In this document: positions 1-10,603 of the stretch, in pieces
Layout of the letters: each line of letters starts with the position of its first letter
Position numbering within the stretch: the stretch's first letter is position 1
Assembly (NCBI GenBank): GCA_028673005.1
Contig: CM054115.1
Coordinates: 806,001 to 870,000, forward strand
Direction: 5' to 3'
DNA length: 64,000 nucleotides
Source of the DNA: Tanypteryx hageni
Taxonomy: Eukaryota > Arthropoda > Insecta > Odonata > Petaluridae
Translations under genes and position numbers: made by a program
Notes under the pieces: generated by a model
What the model saw: the letters and a program-made list of their open reading frames with translations, nothing else
Database searches by the model: none
What the model was told of the DNA's origin: nothing

Positions 1-150
1 TGATTCTGTAAACATATTTAGAAACTGACATACCTTATTAGCTTTAGTTGGTTTGTGCAGTAGGTATTCTACTGATTTTGTCAAAATAATGCATTTGTTG
101 ATAGATGGGATAGATGGGAAGTTTGCTTTAAAATTGCCATTCCCTTTGAA
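1..150 (+). repeat. Intragenic duplication, copy 1 (intron)
   Basis: The stretch from TGATTCTGTAAACATATTTA through the GTTGATAGATGG and AGTTTGCTTTAA motifs recurs at 4752-4895 in the same orientation with moderate divergence. It ends close to the 3' splice site in copy 2. I see no TE hallmarks, so a local intron/exon duplication is the simplest reading. Confidence 0.7.
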
Positions 151-218
151 TTGTGAAATGGTTTTTCCAGATTCATCTCATTCTGTTTATTCTAACCTTA
201 ATATATTTGATTTTTCAG

Positions 219-344
219 GAAGGACCTACTGACGATCGAGTATCAGAACATATACAAGGAGGCAGTGAGACATTAAATGAATTGGAAAGAGGGTTGGAAG
301 AGGATTTAGTCGAAAGTGAGCCTCGGGAAAAGTTTTCTGAAGAG
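219..344 (+). CDS. Internal exon of the C2H2 zinc-finger gene (first exon visible)
   Basis: A 126-nt open exon is bounded by an acceptor (TTTTTCAG before 219) and a donor (GTAAAT from 345). It starts and ends in phase 0 and encodes 42 residues, mostly acidic and hydrophilic, beginning EGPTDDRVSEH and ending EKFSEE. I assign it to the gene ending with the ten fingers at 13054-14097 because all four visible exons are in phase 0 on the same strand and run without an internal stop. Its role would be the linker between an upstream N-terminal domain (outside the window; in insects often a ZAD, but that is inference) and the finger array. A second acceptor (TTTTTCCAG before 172) would add 16 in-frame residues. 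Transcript data would settle the choice. Confidence 0.6.
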
Positions 345-423
345 GTAAATGAAGCAGATCTAATAATATCATTTAAGAAACATGTTATAAAGAGTTGCAG
401 AAAGGTACTTGGTTTACTACAGT

Positions 424-1117
424 AAAAATTGATGGAATATTATGATACTATGTAGATAGGCATAAGGTGTAATTTGGGAATAATATTGAAATGAAAAAAT
501 TCTGCTATGGCCGGGAATTGAACCCAGATCTTCCACTTGCCAAGGAGGGTCATAGTAGAATTTTTTCATTTCAAAATTACAGTAAGTCCTCCGATTGATG
601 TCCCGATTTGCATTGATTTGATATAACATCGTTGCTGACCGGTGTTGTCAGAATTTTTTTAAATTTTCGCCTTTTTAAATGAAATTTAAAAAAATGAGCA
701 GAAAATGAAAAATGCGTTGTACTTGCCTCTTTAGTAGCATGAAAATCATTATCTACTTTATTTCCTTGATTCAAGTTGTTTAGCCCTGTTAAAGGAGACA
801 ATGAAGATGATTATTCTTATTCACCTCCTTTGGAGAATATTTTTGCGAGGCGTCTTGGTATTTATGAGCGAGGTGCGTATGTTTTCGTTCATAATTGTTG
901 CCGGATGCATCATTGGTGTTGTTTCTTCAAGATACATTGTTTAGATTGGTATATACATGAATTATAGTGGCCACGAAAATCTAGTTTCGATATACGTACT
1001 TTCGATTTACGTCGCACTTTCCTTGAACGTATCCCGACATACACCGAGGACATACTGTATTCCCAAATAACAGCTTATGCCCATCTGCATAGTACCATAT
1101 TATCCCATCAATTTCTA
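424..1117. repeat. Approximately 57-bp imperfect inverted repeats enclosing about 700 bp
   Basis: The left arm at 424-481 (starts AAAATTGATGGAATATTATG) matches the reverse complement of the right arm at 1060-1117 with several mismatches. The interior includes a SINE-like piece at 489-571 and short unassigned open frames. It could be a small non-autonomous TIR element or a local inverted duplication inside the intron. No convincing target-site duplication was seen. Confidence 0.45.
489..571 (-). repeat. tRNA-derived SINE fragment inside a foldback
   Basis: On the minus strand a B-box-like GGTTCAATTCC follows GGCAAGTGGAAGATCT. The order matches the better copy at 17650-17755, so this is a 5'-truncated member of the same family. 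It is framed by 22-nt arms (GAAATGAAAAAATTCT and the complement near 550-571) that pair with one mismatch. Confidence 0.5.
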
Positions 1118-1486
1118 GCTTTGGCAATCTCACCATTTGAGAGGGAGGGGTTTTCTATGACGTTCTCTTAGGGGATATCTATTGGGGCTGGTTGATACTA
1201 GCTTGGCTTGCCCGGACCCATCTAAGAAAAGAGTATAGTCATGCAAAAAAGTGAATTGCCTTCTACACTTACCGTAGTGCAGGCATGTGAAACTCGAAGA
1301 GGCATAAGGGCCGCATTGAAGGGACGGATGTTATAGAAGGGCTGTGTTGGTATTACGATTACTTAATGAGGGCCACAATTGGTTAAATAGACTTCATTTT
1401 TGCCATTAAAACAATAATTTATGAAATGCATTCTATTATATCTTGATTACTATTAAAAAATCTCATCACCTTTTAATAAATAGGGT

Positions 1487-2320
1487 ATCATTATATATGG
1501 ACGTTTCTTACAGAGGAGGAGGATATAACATATATACATATTATGTTATATCCTCCTCTGTAAGAAACGTCTATATATAATGATAGAAGGATACAAACGT
1601 ATAGGCACTTCCACATGAGCTGGAGATTTGAAATTTTCTTTTAGGTAGGATTTTGTGCAAAACCGACTAGAAAAAACCAAAATCTTGAAAAAGTGCAACA
1701 ATGCGGCCGCTAAAAATTCGCAATTGTTGAAACAAATTTTCAAGGTTTATGTATTTCCGAATGTGCTATGGAACTGAAATGTTTTTTGAGGTAGGATTTG
1801 TAGAAAAACGAAATAGGAATTATAGAAATTTTGATATTTTAGTTTGTGTTGCCGTTAAAAATTCTTAAAATTTAAACAAATAACTGTCTAGGTACTACGG
1901 GATGAGCAACGGAGCTGAAATTTTCAAGTTATTATCAGAGTGGTGCATTTGCACAAATAAAAATTTGAATTTCTACATAAATGTATTGCGGCGGCCGTTA
2001 AAAATGTTTAAAATTTACCCAATTAGAAAAATATTATTTCACTTCTAGAAGTGCTGCACCATTAAAATTTGGCAGAAATGTGTAGCATTAGTACCCCATA
2101 ATGGAGAAAGTATAAAATTCTTAAAATTGCATAGTTTGGGGATTGTTTTAATCTATTATTTTTACGTAAGGGAAAAATGAAAATCGCTGCGAAGGTGAAA
2201 TCTTTAGAATTAAAAAAATATTTGTAATGGTGAACTATATGTTTGAAAAATGAAGTTTTTTTCAAGGTGAGATGATATGCTTGCAGAATGCAAGCACCTT
2301 CTACTAGTCTTTAGATATAA
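1487..2320 (-). repeat. Modular noncoding repeat family R-A, copy 1
   Basis: On the minus strand this reads from a tRNA-like head (GGTGCTTGCATTCTGCAAGC, near 2310) into a body of diverged modules of roughly 150 bp. Each module has TTTAACGGCCGC-like and AAATTTCAGCTCC-like motifs. It is clearly homologous to 17745-18470 in the opposite orientation. It ends at 1487-1590 in a near-perfect palindrome with arms of about 46 bp containing CTTACAGAGGAGGA. No coding capacity is evident. Confidence 0.7.
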
Positions 2321-3684
2321 TTACTCAATGTCTCTGTCAATCCGTCCCCCCTTTTATCTCTTGAACAGTTTGTCATAGAGAAGTGCTGTAAATGCCATTA
2401 TCTTTCTGCCAACTAGGAGACCCTGGGAAAACTATTTTAGTTTACGGAAGTGTCCCAGATTCGACTCCGGGAGACGATTATCTTTTTCCATATGTTTACA
2501 AAGGAATTTCCATTTTTCAAGTTGCAAGGTTTATTTCTTTCTTTGATGGCTACAACTATAAAATATCTTATTCTTGCGATGTTTTGATGTTACATGGAAT
2601 AATTTGTCAGAAACTCGCATTTCTTTTTGAAATTTTATGGCTTTTTCATACTCTTTCTGGGTGTTGCCAAGGCGACCCACATTGTTGCTTCCGATTGAAT
2701 TAGCCTCTATTAAGCCTTCAAATAGATGAAAGAGTTGCGTTATTCGCCTTGTGCTTTTTATGAAGCATCAAAATTATAGTTTTAGCAAGGTCAATCTTAA
2801 TAAATTGCAACGTTAATAATTACAGATTATTATAATTATTAATTGTCCAAAAGAATAAAGCTTTCTTTATTTCAATACTGGAATGTGACCTTTTTCGTAA
2901 GGAGAAGCAATTAAAATTGCACATATAAATTATAAAACAAGCATGAAATGCAAAACGTCAGTTGTCTAATTGTGTATAGAGAAATGGGCTATTATTACTT
3001 TTAAACATGCAGATTTCTGATTGAGTTCGCAGAAGTTTTTGCGGGTACCATTAGTTTATATAAAATATCAAACTATTTAGTAAAGAATAAACTTTGGGCT
3101 GCAGTATGGGAGAGAGAGGACCCTATGCTGCCCACGAGTCACTAGTTGGACATGCATCCACGCACAGAAGCCGGTGATAGGGTAAGAAGCCGAGGTCTGT
3201 ACCATGCACAGAGACCGGTGATTACGGATTAAATATACCTTACTCTTGTTCAGCCTGTGAACGTTCTGTCCCATACTCATATGATTTGAGTAGACAGTGT
3301 GAGTCAGCAGTTGACTCCCTTGTTGCTCTTCGTAAAGAGTAGGCAGATTTCCTCACCAGGTTTGCCTCCTCCCTTCTGTGTATGTCAGTTATGGAATGAG
3401 TTAAGCATATAATATTTCAGGATGTTTATTAGCCAGGAAAACAGAGTAATCAGATGTAAAAGTTACTTGATAACATTTTGTAGTCCTGCAAATTGACTTG
3501 GGAATACATTTGAAATGACTACTGATGGAAATGTTTAGAAGATTTATGAGGTAAACATATATTTGGGTGTTATGCATTGCCTGTGATGTGAATTCAATCT
3601 TGAAACTTTTTATTTTTCACTGCACATTAAGGAATAATTCCACAAAGTCACGACAGCTAATGTAATTTTTATATTTCTTTTCAG
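2321..3684. other. Intron with no recognised gene
   Basis: This is AT-rich intron sequence. A fragment near 2440-2490 (CCCAGATTCGACTCCGGG) looks tRNA-B-box-like and may be a SINE relic. A 17-nt near-repeat (GCACAGARRCCGGTGAT) occurs twice around 3163-3225. Open frames here lack recognisable domains, and I treat them as chance. Confidence 0.5.
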
Positions 3685-3744
3685 AACTGCATGAGTCCTT
3701 TGAAGTTGGAGTCCGACGAAGAATACATTGATCCCAATGATAAG
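3685..3744 (+). CDS. Internal 60-nt exon of the C2H2 zinc-finger gene
   Basis: This short exon has a strong pyrimidine tract and acceptor (ATTTCTTTTCAG before 3685) and a donor GTAAAT from 3745. It encodes exactly 20 residues in phase 0, acidic and proline-containing (starts NCMSPLKLESDEEY). Linkers of insect zinc-finger proteins commonly look like this. It recognises no domain on its own. Assignment to the gene rests on phase, strand and splice-site quality. Confidence 0.6.
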
Positions 3745-4444
3745 GTAAATATGTTTTAATGAATTTTATCTCAATTAATAGGGATATTTTATGATTTTGA
3801 GCATTAAAATTTATTTTTTCCTAACCTACAATGGGAGGATGTTTGCCAACTGTAGTATCGTTGAGCTTTTGTGAGAGTGTAGCAGCCGTTTGTAACTGAA
3901 TAGCTTCTTTAAATCAGCTCTCTATGATTTGCCATCAGTTTGAAAAGAATAATATTTGGATGGGAAATAAAATGAATTTAGTTGTATTTAAGCAAATGTT
4001 GAGATGCAAGGCTAGCCGAGAATTGTTTGTTTGTTGATACAAATCTCTGGGCGAAAATCTTTTTAGTTTGCTATTTCATATCCATTTGTCCTAACTGCAA
4101 CTATGTTTCCAAATTATTTCTACCATTCTACCATAGTAATATGTTTTGAGAGATATAAATATTTTATGAAACTACCTCATTGTCATTGTGTGCATAATAA
4201 ATTTTTTCTTTTCATTTGGAGTTAAAAATGGGGGGGTCGTCCTATAATCAGAGTCGTCTTATATTCAGTAGTACTAGGGGCCTGTTGCAGTACTTCCTGC
4301 AAACATCTAGAGAGCTTTGCATGAAGTGACCCAATGGGTTATTTCCTATGACAAAAAATTTGTACAAAGAGTGTTATTAGTTGAACCACTTTTATTGCCA
4401 CTCTTAAAATAATTATGTAGCTCATACCATTCCATGCCTTTTTG

Positions 4445-4585
4445 GGAGACCCACTTTAAACCTGCAAGGGTTTTCACTGGGTATTCATGCGAAAGATTTG
4501 TCGAAGTTGAGCCGACCGTTCCCGGTTTATTTGCATTCATGCCGGAAGGCTTCAGACGCAGGCAGGGATACAGAGACATAGCGGT
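4445..4585 (+). repeat. Dispersed short repeat R-C, copy 1
   Basis: About 130 bp containing GCGAAAGATTTGTCGAA, CCCGGTTTATTTGCATT and AGGCTTCAGACGCAGGCAGG recur at 25220-25345 in the same orientation with high similarity. The repeat has no coding potential. It is probably a short retroposon or MITE fragment. Confidence 0.65.
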
Positions 4586-4751
4586 TATAATGTATTAGAT
4601 ACAGTATTTCAGTGGTGTAACATATTATTAATTTTTCATTTTCACTGTTTGTTTTAAATCATTGAAACTGCTTAATTAATTAGTTATTTTCTAGTGTAAT
4701 AATAATAATAATAATTAAGTGAATTCTGATGTACAATTTAGCATAGCAGGC

Positions 4752-4895
4752 TGATTCTGTAAACATATTTAAAAATTGACATCTCGTATTAGCTCCAGAA
4801 GGTTTGTGCCTTAGATGTTACACTGATTTCATTTGTTGGAATAATGTATTTGTTGATAGATGGAAATGTAAGTTTGCTTTAAGATTACGTCTCCC
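4752..4895 (+). repeat. Intragenic duplication, copy 2 (intron)
   Basis: This partner of 1-150 lies directly 5' of the exon at 4904. It shares TGATTCTGTAAACATATTTA, TGTATTTGTTGATAGATGG-like sequence and AGTTTGCTTTAAGATTA. Substitutions are scattered, so the duplication is not recent. Confidence 0.7.
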
Positions 4896-4903
4896 TTTAA
4901 CAG

Positions 4904-5029
4904 GTTCCTGCTGTCACTCTACAAACGTCACATGTCAGTGAGACAGACGGCGGAACATCAAGCCCAAAGGAGACTTTCTCAAATTCAATCTCGTGTGGAA
5001 ATAACTCTCCAGCAAATGTATTCGCTCAG
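4904..5029 (+). CDS. Internal exon of the C2H2 zinc-finger gene, same length as the exon at 219-344
   Basis: This exon is bounded by CCTTTAACAG and GTGAGT. It is 126 nt long in phase 0 and encodes 42 Ser/Thr/Asn-rich residues (starts VPAVTLQTSHVSE, ends NVFAQ). The intron just upstream (4752-4895) is clearly homologous to the sequence upstream of the first visible exon. An old internal duplication therefore probably produced two equal-length linker exons, although the encoded residues no longer resemble each other. No domain is visible. Confidence 0.6.
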
Positions 5030-5269
5030 GTGAGTCTTCTTCTATTCACGCACTAGTGTAATTGCCTGTACAATATGATGCGTATGTGTGAATTAAGTAT
5101 TAAGTTCAAATTGTAATGAAACATCATTTATAGGCAATAAAAAGTAAACAATTCATGTAAAATTCACATAATTAGGTGTTCCAGAGTGTAATAACAGTTT
5201 TGTATGAAAAAGAAATACATTATGCTATACAGTTCTTATATGCCCAAAATTATTTTTAATTTATGTAAC

Positions 5270-5650
5270 ATTTAATTTTTTCTCCATCTGTCTCTTTCTT
5301 CCTCTATCTCATATTATATCATTCAAATCATGCATTCCTTAAAAAATACCTAGGTAGTATAATGAGTAAGGCGACAATATAAACTCCAGGTTTAACATTG
5401 ACACGGTCGTCCAGGCAACATATCGTTAAAAAGCTTAATATTATCTAGTAAATATGATTTATGCAGAAAACTTGAGTGATTTTTTATCATTGGCATAATG
5501 TGACTATAAGAATAATAAAAGTTTTTTTTTTTAACTGTCCAGGTCGGAAGATAGTAGATCAGTTATTTCTAACTTTAATTTATGAAAGCATAAGAGCATA
5601 TAAGTTGAAAATGGCTTTTAATGTGTTATCTTACGGCACCCCCCTCCACT
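5270..5650 (+). repeat. Dispersed noncoding repeat R-B, copy 1
   Basis: This copy holds, in order, a CTGTCTCTTTCTTCC tract, AGGTTTAACATTGACACGGTC, GGCAACATATCGTTAAAAAG and a segment with TTATTTCTAACTTTAATTT and GTGTTATCTTACGG. The same order recurs at 24240-24660 (+) and 62080-62560 (-). It is noncoding and the class is unknown. Its nearby 123-codon open frame (5476-5847) runs through repeat sequence and is not a gene. Confidence 0.65.
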
Positions 5651-6398
5651 TCCCCTCTCCCTGCAGAAATGAAAATTCTGGCCCCGAGGCACACATCCTC
5701 ATGATCCCATTAAAAGTGTACCGAGTTTTAAGTCTTAAGTTTCTTGGTTTTCGAGATATGTTGGCCACACTCACACACCACCTTTTATTAATACTAGTGG
5801 TATCCACAATAACTTTTGCGATGTCGGTCAGTAATCTGCATGTTTAAAAGTAATAATACCCTATTTCCTCTTATGAAATTAGACAACTGACATATTGAAT
5901 TTCATGTTTGTTTTTCTAATTTATATGTAGGCTTGGTAGGATTCGACGTTTATTTTTTAAAAAATCAATGATTAAAATAGACTTTTATTTTCCCCCGAGA
6001 GATTTTCAACGAATATAGATGCTTAAAATTACTACTTAAATATAGGGTTGGCAGTTTTCGGCCTTTCAATTCGATGATTTAAATTTACCTTTTGCATCGA
6101 AATTCTTTGTAAAATTTGTTTGTTTTACAATACTCGGATTATTTATTTAGATTTTTATATTATATAAATTCCTGATTAATAAATTCTTCGAAAATTGAAT
6201 CGTTTTGGCTCTACATTGCCTACCATTCACTTTCAACAACGTAAAATGTTTATTCAATTTAGTCTTTTACATATCAATTGTAACTTTAAACCAAGAACAT
6301 TACATTTGAGCCGGCCACGAGATTTCGTTGGCATTTTTTGGATTTATGACAAAATGTCTGTGAAGTAAGTCTACAACGGGAATCTAAATCCGATACAC

Positions 6399-6399
<1 letters not shown>
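5651..6399. other. Intron, nothing recognised
   Basis: AT-rich sequence with no domain-bearing frame, no TIR pair and no tandem repeat that I could see. Confidence 0.5.
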
Positions 6400-6473
<74 letters not shown>

Positions 6474-6478
6474 TATAT
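6400..6478. repeat. (GT)n(TA)n microsatellite at the 3' edge of the Penelope-like fragment
   Basis: A short (GT)n run continues into roughly 60 bp of nearly pure TA. It directly abuts the 3' end of the minus-strand Penelope-like fragment. Confidence 0.95.
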
Positions 6479-7856
6479 TAACTAAAGGAAAAGAAAAGGT
6501 AGTGATGAGGGTGGCAACAAGGTGTTGAGGGAAGCCCAACGGACACTCACCAAGTTGAGGACCAAGCTGGCAGGCTGCTGGGGGCGTCGAAGAGACACGT
6601 AAAACACACGAACACAAAAACACACGCAAGCTTATCGGGCCTAAGCCCTTCTTCAGCGAAAGAGTAACGTAAAGTGACACACTGGGCGGGGAATGACAGG
6701 GTGATGTGGGAAGGTTGATGATTGGAGGAGGTGGGGAGTAGGAGGGGTGGATAGCCAATAAAGAGGGAGTGTGATGAGGTAGAGTCCGAATAGTTACAAA
6801 GTAACAAGGAAACATTGTAAGGGGGCTAATAGGGTTAGCGGAGGTTGAGGCCAGGCGGAGAGAAAGAGTCGAGAAGATAGATATGTGCTAGTTCCCAGTG
6901 TCGGAGAAGGGGGGCAGGAGTGTCATAGGGTAAAGCGCGAATAATCCTAACATTGTAGCAACTATTAAAGGGAACATTGTGGGTATTAGCATGTAATGCA
7001 ACTGGGAGGGGGCGTCTGAGAGAAACGCTATTCCGGTGACCGTTCATTCGGATGTTTAACGGATTGCTGGTGAGGCCTACGTAAAACGCAGGACAAAGGG
7101 TGCAGGTAAGGAGGTAAATGACGTTACGGGTGGTGCAGTTGCTTCTGGAGGTGATGGGGTAGGTGATGTTGGTGGAGGGACTCGAGAAAGAAGATGATGG
7201 TAGGTGGATAGGGCAAGTGAGGCAGCGAGGTTTTCCGCAGGGGTGGGAACCTATTGCAAGAAGCGTGGTAGAAGTGGGAAGATCCTTCCTCCACAAGATA
7301 TTTCCCAAATTTGGGGGCCGGCGGAAGGAGAGGAGCGGAGGATTGGCAAAAAGGTTGATAAAGAGGGACTGATGGGAGGAAGAGGTAAGAATTGGGTGGG
7401 CAGCATGAAGGATTGTTTTGAGAGCTTCGTGGATACCAGGATGGAAAAGTGTCGTAAGAGTGAGTGGAGGGGTAGATGCAGGAATAGTGGGTGTGTGAGG
7501 ATGAGATCCAATGTGGGTAGGCCTCATCGCCCTATGGATCTGTTCGCGGACTAAGACTGGAGGGTAACCACGTTTGAGAAGAGCATCCTCGAGGACAGAG
7601 TAATACTCTAGAAGGGATGCTCTATCGGAACAAAGCCTCCAACCTCGACGAGCAAGGGCATAGGGGATAGAGGTTTTGGTATGAAGGGGATGGCAGCTAT
7701 CAAAGTGGAGGTATTGGAGGCTGTTGGTGGGTTTGATGTGAACACAGGTGCGGATTTGGCTGTCTTGAAGGTAAAGATCGACATCCAGGAATGTGATGTG
7801 GGAGGTAGAGGATTGGTGGGTGAAGGACAGTGAAGGATGGGAGGAGAGACGCGAGA

Positions 7857-7857
<1 letters not shown>
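6479..7857 (-). mobile_element. 5'-truncated Penelope-like retroelement (GIY-YIG type)
   Basis: This 1.38-kb GC-richer block lies exactly between two (TA)n tracts. Read on the minus strand it begins within the reverse-transcriptase thumb/linker region, continues through the GIY-YIG endonuclease to a stop at 6835, then a 3' UTR of about 350 bp ending next to (TA)n. The RT palm with its catalytic aspartates is absent. Penelope-like elements are often 5'-truncated, and some have been reported to insert in simple TA-rich DNA. That the TA tracts reflect target choice is my inference. Confidence 0.85.
6835..7857 (-). pseudogene. Penelope-like polyprotein, C-terminal part with GIY-YIG endonuclease
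   Basis: The frame is open for about 340 codons. It starts with an RT-thumb-like segment (FLDVDLYLQDSQIRT, YLHFDSCHPLHTK and SIPYALARR), followed by a proline-rich linker. A CGKPRCLTC metal-binding-like motif precedes the GIY-YIG domain, where NVIYLLTC and FYVG mark the GIY-YIG pair. NIRMNGHR carries the conserved Arg, and HWELAHIYLLD carries the Glu. The domain would nick target DNA for target-primed reverse transcription. The start is artificial, because the frame merely reads in from the (TA)n tract, and no RT catalytic motif remains. This fragment cannot encode an autonomous element. Confidence 0.85.

Positions 7858-7900
<43 letters not shown>
7858..7900. repeat. (TA)n(AC)n microsatellite at the truncated edge of the Penelope-like fragment
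   Basis: About 35 bp of TA followed by ACACACAC. It flanks the truncated 5' side of the Penelope-like fragment and mirrors the tract at 6400-6478. Confidence 0.95.
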
Positions 7901-7901
<1 letters not shown>

Positions 7902-8710
7902 TTTATATAAGAATATTTTCACTTGAAACACTTTAACACGTTCAATGCTGCAATGAAATTTTATTTTTTTACCTTTGACTGAAACCAATTTTTCTGTTTA
8001 TATAGAGGTTCAGAATCATGAATTGATTAAGGAAAAATATTTGAAAATAATTTTGCGGCTGTAATAGTTATTTTAAATTTGGACGACAATCGTCGTCCTT
8101 AGTCAGCGGTAAGTTCCACCCGAGTTTTTTCGGGCTTGCATACCTCATCCCGATTACGATGACTCGAAGGAGTTTCAATATCTATAGCTTTATCATCAAC
8201 ATCGTTTTTATTGATAAGTGATTTGTATGGTATATTCTTTTCCAAGATTGGAAACATCATTTTATCTTGAAATGGGAACTGAAAGATCTATGTGAAAATT
8301 ATCTTCTTTTTTTTTTCAATTACGTTCATAATAATACTATAGGAGCGTGAATAAACTTTTCATTTTTATTAATTTGTATTTAGTTAAAAAATTCCTAGAA
8401 AGAGATTTTTCAGGCTGAATTTCCTAATAGGAAAAAATTATCATAAATAAGGAATGAGTAATATGTAATAAAATACTTTTGAACTGCTTTTCAAATTTTA
8501 TTACAAATTATAAAGTACATAAATAATTTGTATACATTTTTACACATAATTTTGTATTATATTTACATATTTACATTTAAAAAATACTATTTACAATTCG
8601 TTTTCAATTTTTACATTTAATTTTACATTCTAATGTTATATTTACATTATAATTTATATTTTCATCATACCTACTAAATAACTAGATTTACAAATGAATA
8701 CACGAAAACG
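7901..8710. other. AT-rich intron, nothing coding
   Basis: No gene is visible. A short perfect hairpin (GGACGACAATCGTCGTCC, 8081-8098) and a very AT-rich stretch at 8480-8700 are the only structure. Confidence 0.5.
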
Positions 8711-10577
8711 CTCTCATTAACGAATATCAAGGGACCCAATTTTTCGTCTATCCGTTATTCGGAAATTCGTTGATCGGAGGTTATTGGGCGTTGCATAACT
8801 TCAGGGGCAAATTGCCTGTTAGATTATACAGGAGCAACGGGGCTATCCAAATGATGGCATATGCTCAGAAACGGAGTAACTCTACTAAATTATGCCCATT
8901 ACATCTTTTCATGAAAAAGTATCACATAAGTGGACGATATTCAAAACGCGCCCTCAATGTTTAATAATCGGCCATATTGATTTGAAGCTCCGACGACACA
9001 ATGCTTTCTTATGGGAAAAAGGGCCACTTTCATTCATCTCATTATGCAATGTTTGACAGTGGCAAGCACCAAATAACTCGGAAATGCAATGTTATTTTTT
9101 CTAGCATTGATTGGCAGGTTCTGCACGAAAACATCCTCTGCAATTTTTTATTATGCGACTTTTTTCGAGGTTGCAATGCGTGATACTCGCTGAGCCTATC
9201 CTAAAGCATCTGTTGAGTCGCTAAGTTTATAAAAAATATTGACAGCAACGCCACTTCTTAATGCCAATTAATAAACTACTATTTGACCATCACGGAGCGG
9301 GTTGCAAATATTTCAAAACGAAATGAAAGAAAGCAGCATTTTCCCCATAAGAAAGCACTAACTGTCGTTGGCACTCAAAATCAAGACTCCAATATTTTTC
9401 ACTAACATTCTTAACAACACTCCAGCTCCGTCTCTGACGAATAAATTATCCATCACAAAAAAGTGCATAGGAACCACCTCACCATGATACATACCTCATT
9501 GGTGCAATCTTTTGTTGAAATTCTCTCTAAAAGGATTAGGGGATTAATTTAATCGGGAATGATTTCAAATACAACACTTTTTTAAAAGATTTATTAATAA
9601 ATCAACATTTTTTAAAAAACGAGTATTTTTTCTGTTTTAAATTCTTCGTAAATTCTCGGGAAACGGCCGTCTCCACTTCCCTGAAAGCGTCCATAACTGC
9701 AGCACTACAACTCTCGGATGAGAGTAAATATCTTTCCACTACATCCAGTGCTGCACATACGTCGCTCGACTTTGGCCACACCAACACCAATTCTCCATCT
9801 TCCTCCATATTGGACACTTCTACCCCTTCGGGATCCTCACTTTCCACAGAGCAGGTCAACAAATTGTCGTCTACATGGGCAAAATCTTGAAAATACGCCG
9901 AGTTTAAATTTAAACCTGCCCTTAATTCCTCGCACCCTTCTCCCTCAGGTTCCACACACTCCTCACTTGCAATGGAATCACAAAAAAATCCCGCCCTTGC
10001 ATAGCAGTTTTTTACGTTTGACTGTGAGACGGCTTCCCATGAAATGCAAAGCCGTTGCATTGCCTGCAAGAGGTTCCATTTAAGGAGGGTTGCATTTCCC
10101 GCCATCGTTGTGAACCACCGTTAAGCACTAAATATCAAAAGGAATTGATATTTAACGCACTTCTTCTCACTCAATAACTTGTCGCAATTTTACACCTTCT
10201 CTCACCTAGGACACACCGGTCAATGGCGCGAGAATGCCGGAAACACAGGAAATACGTCATCATGCTAGAAAACGTGCTATGATTGGCTTGTTGTAAGCTT
10301 AACGCTAATTGGCGCGTTGGCGACTGTTTTCAATAGTTTTCCGTACTTACGTAACTGAAAAAAATGTTTAGCGAGCAAAATTTCGTTCTAAAGAGGTAAA
10401 TAAAAACGGAAGGGACCACTTTTTTCCTTCGTTGTTCGGAAGTTTTCGTAGTACGGAAGTTCGTAGTAAAGAGGTTATAATTAGGGATTTTGTATAAAAG
10501 TTTGGCGGGACCCCGTCAATTGTTCATTATTCGGAGTTCTTCGCTATAAAGGGGTTCGTAAGGTAGAGGTTTTACTG
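8711..10577 (-). mobile_element. Truncated Tigger/pogo-type DNA transposon
   Basis: The right edge shows a Tigger/pogo-like terminus. On the minus strand it begins CAGTAAAACCTCTACC just inside a TA at 10578-10579, followed by several repeats of the type TACGAAC..CC. The left edge (about 8711) holds a related CGAATATCAAGGGACCCAA segment but no clean terminus, so the left boundary is approximate. The only transposase remnant is the C-terminal part at 9602-10105. Confidence 0.7.
9602..10105 (-). pseudogene. Tigger/pogo transposase, C-terminal remnant
   Basis: This 167-codon frame begins with an ATG in a decent context (ACGATGG). Residues 8-40 (LLKWNLLQAMQRLCISW, then AVSQSNVKNCYARAGF) match the helical region found after the DDE domain in Tigger-derived proteins. 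The tail (NLKQKKYSFFKKC) resembles the QKKITDFF-like tail of that family. The N-terminal CENP-B-type DNA-binding domain and all DDE catalytic residues are missing. An internal deletion has put a start codon directly before the C-terminal module. It cannot catalyse transposition. Whether the short frame is translated is unknown. Confidence 0.75.
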
Positions 10578-10603
10578 TATAATTTTTTTTTACATAGTTA
10601 ATA

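Noticed and set aside
5476..5847. 123-codon plus-strand frame
   Set aside because: It runs through repeat R-B, has no domain, and the equivalent frame is not kept in the other R-B copies.
6384..6815. Minus-strand frames ending in an Ile/Tyr repeat near the (TA)n tract
   Set aside because: They read through the 3' UTR of the Penelope-like fragment into (TA)n and have no domain.
7163..7554. Plus-strand open frames inside the Penelope-like fragment
   Set aside because: They are antisense shadows of the GIY-YIG coding strand.
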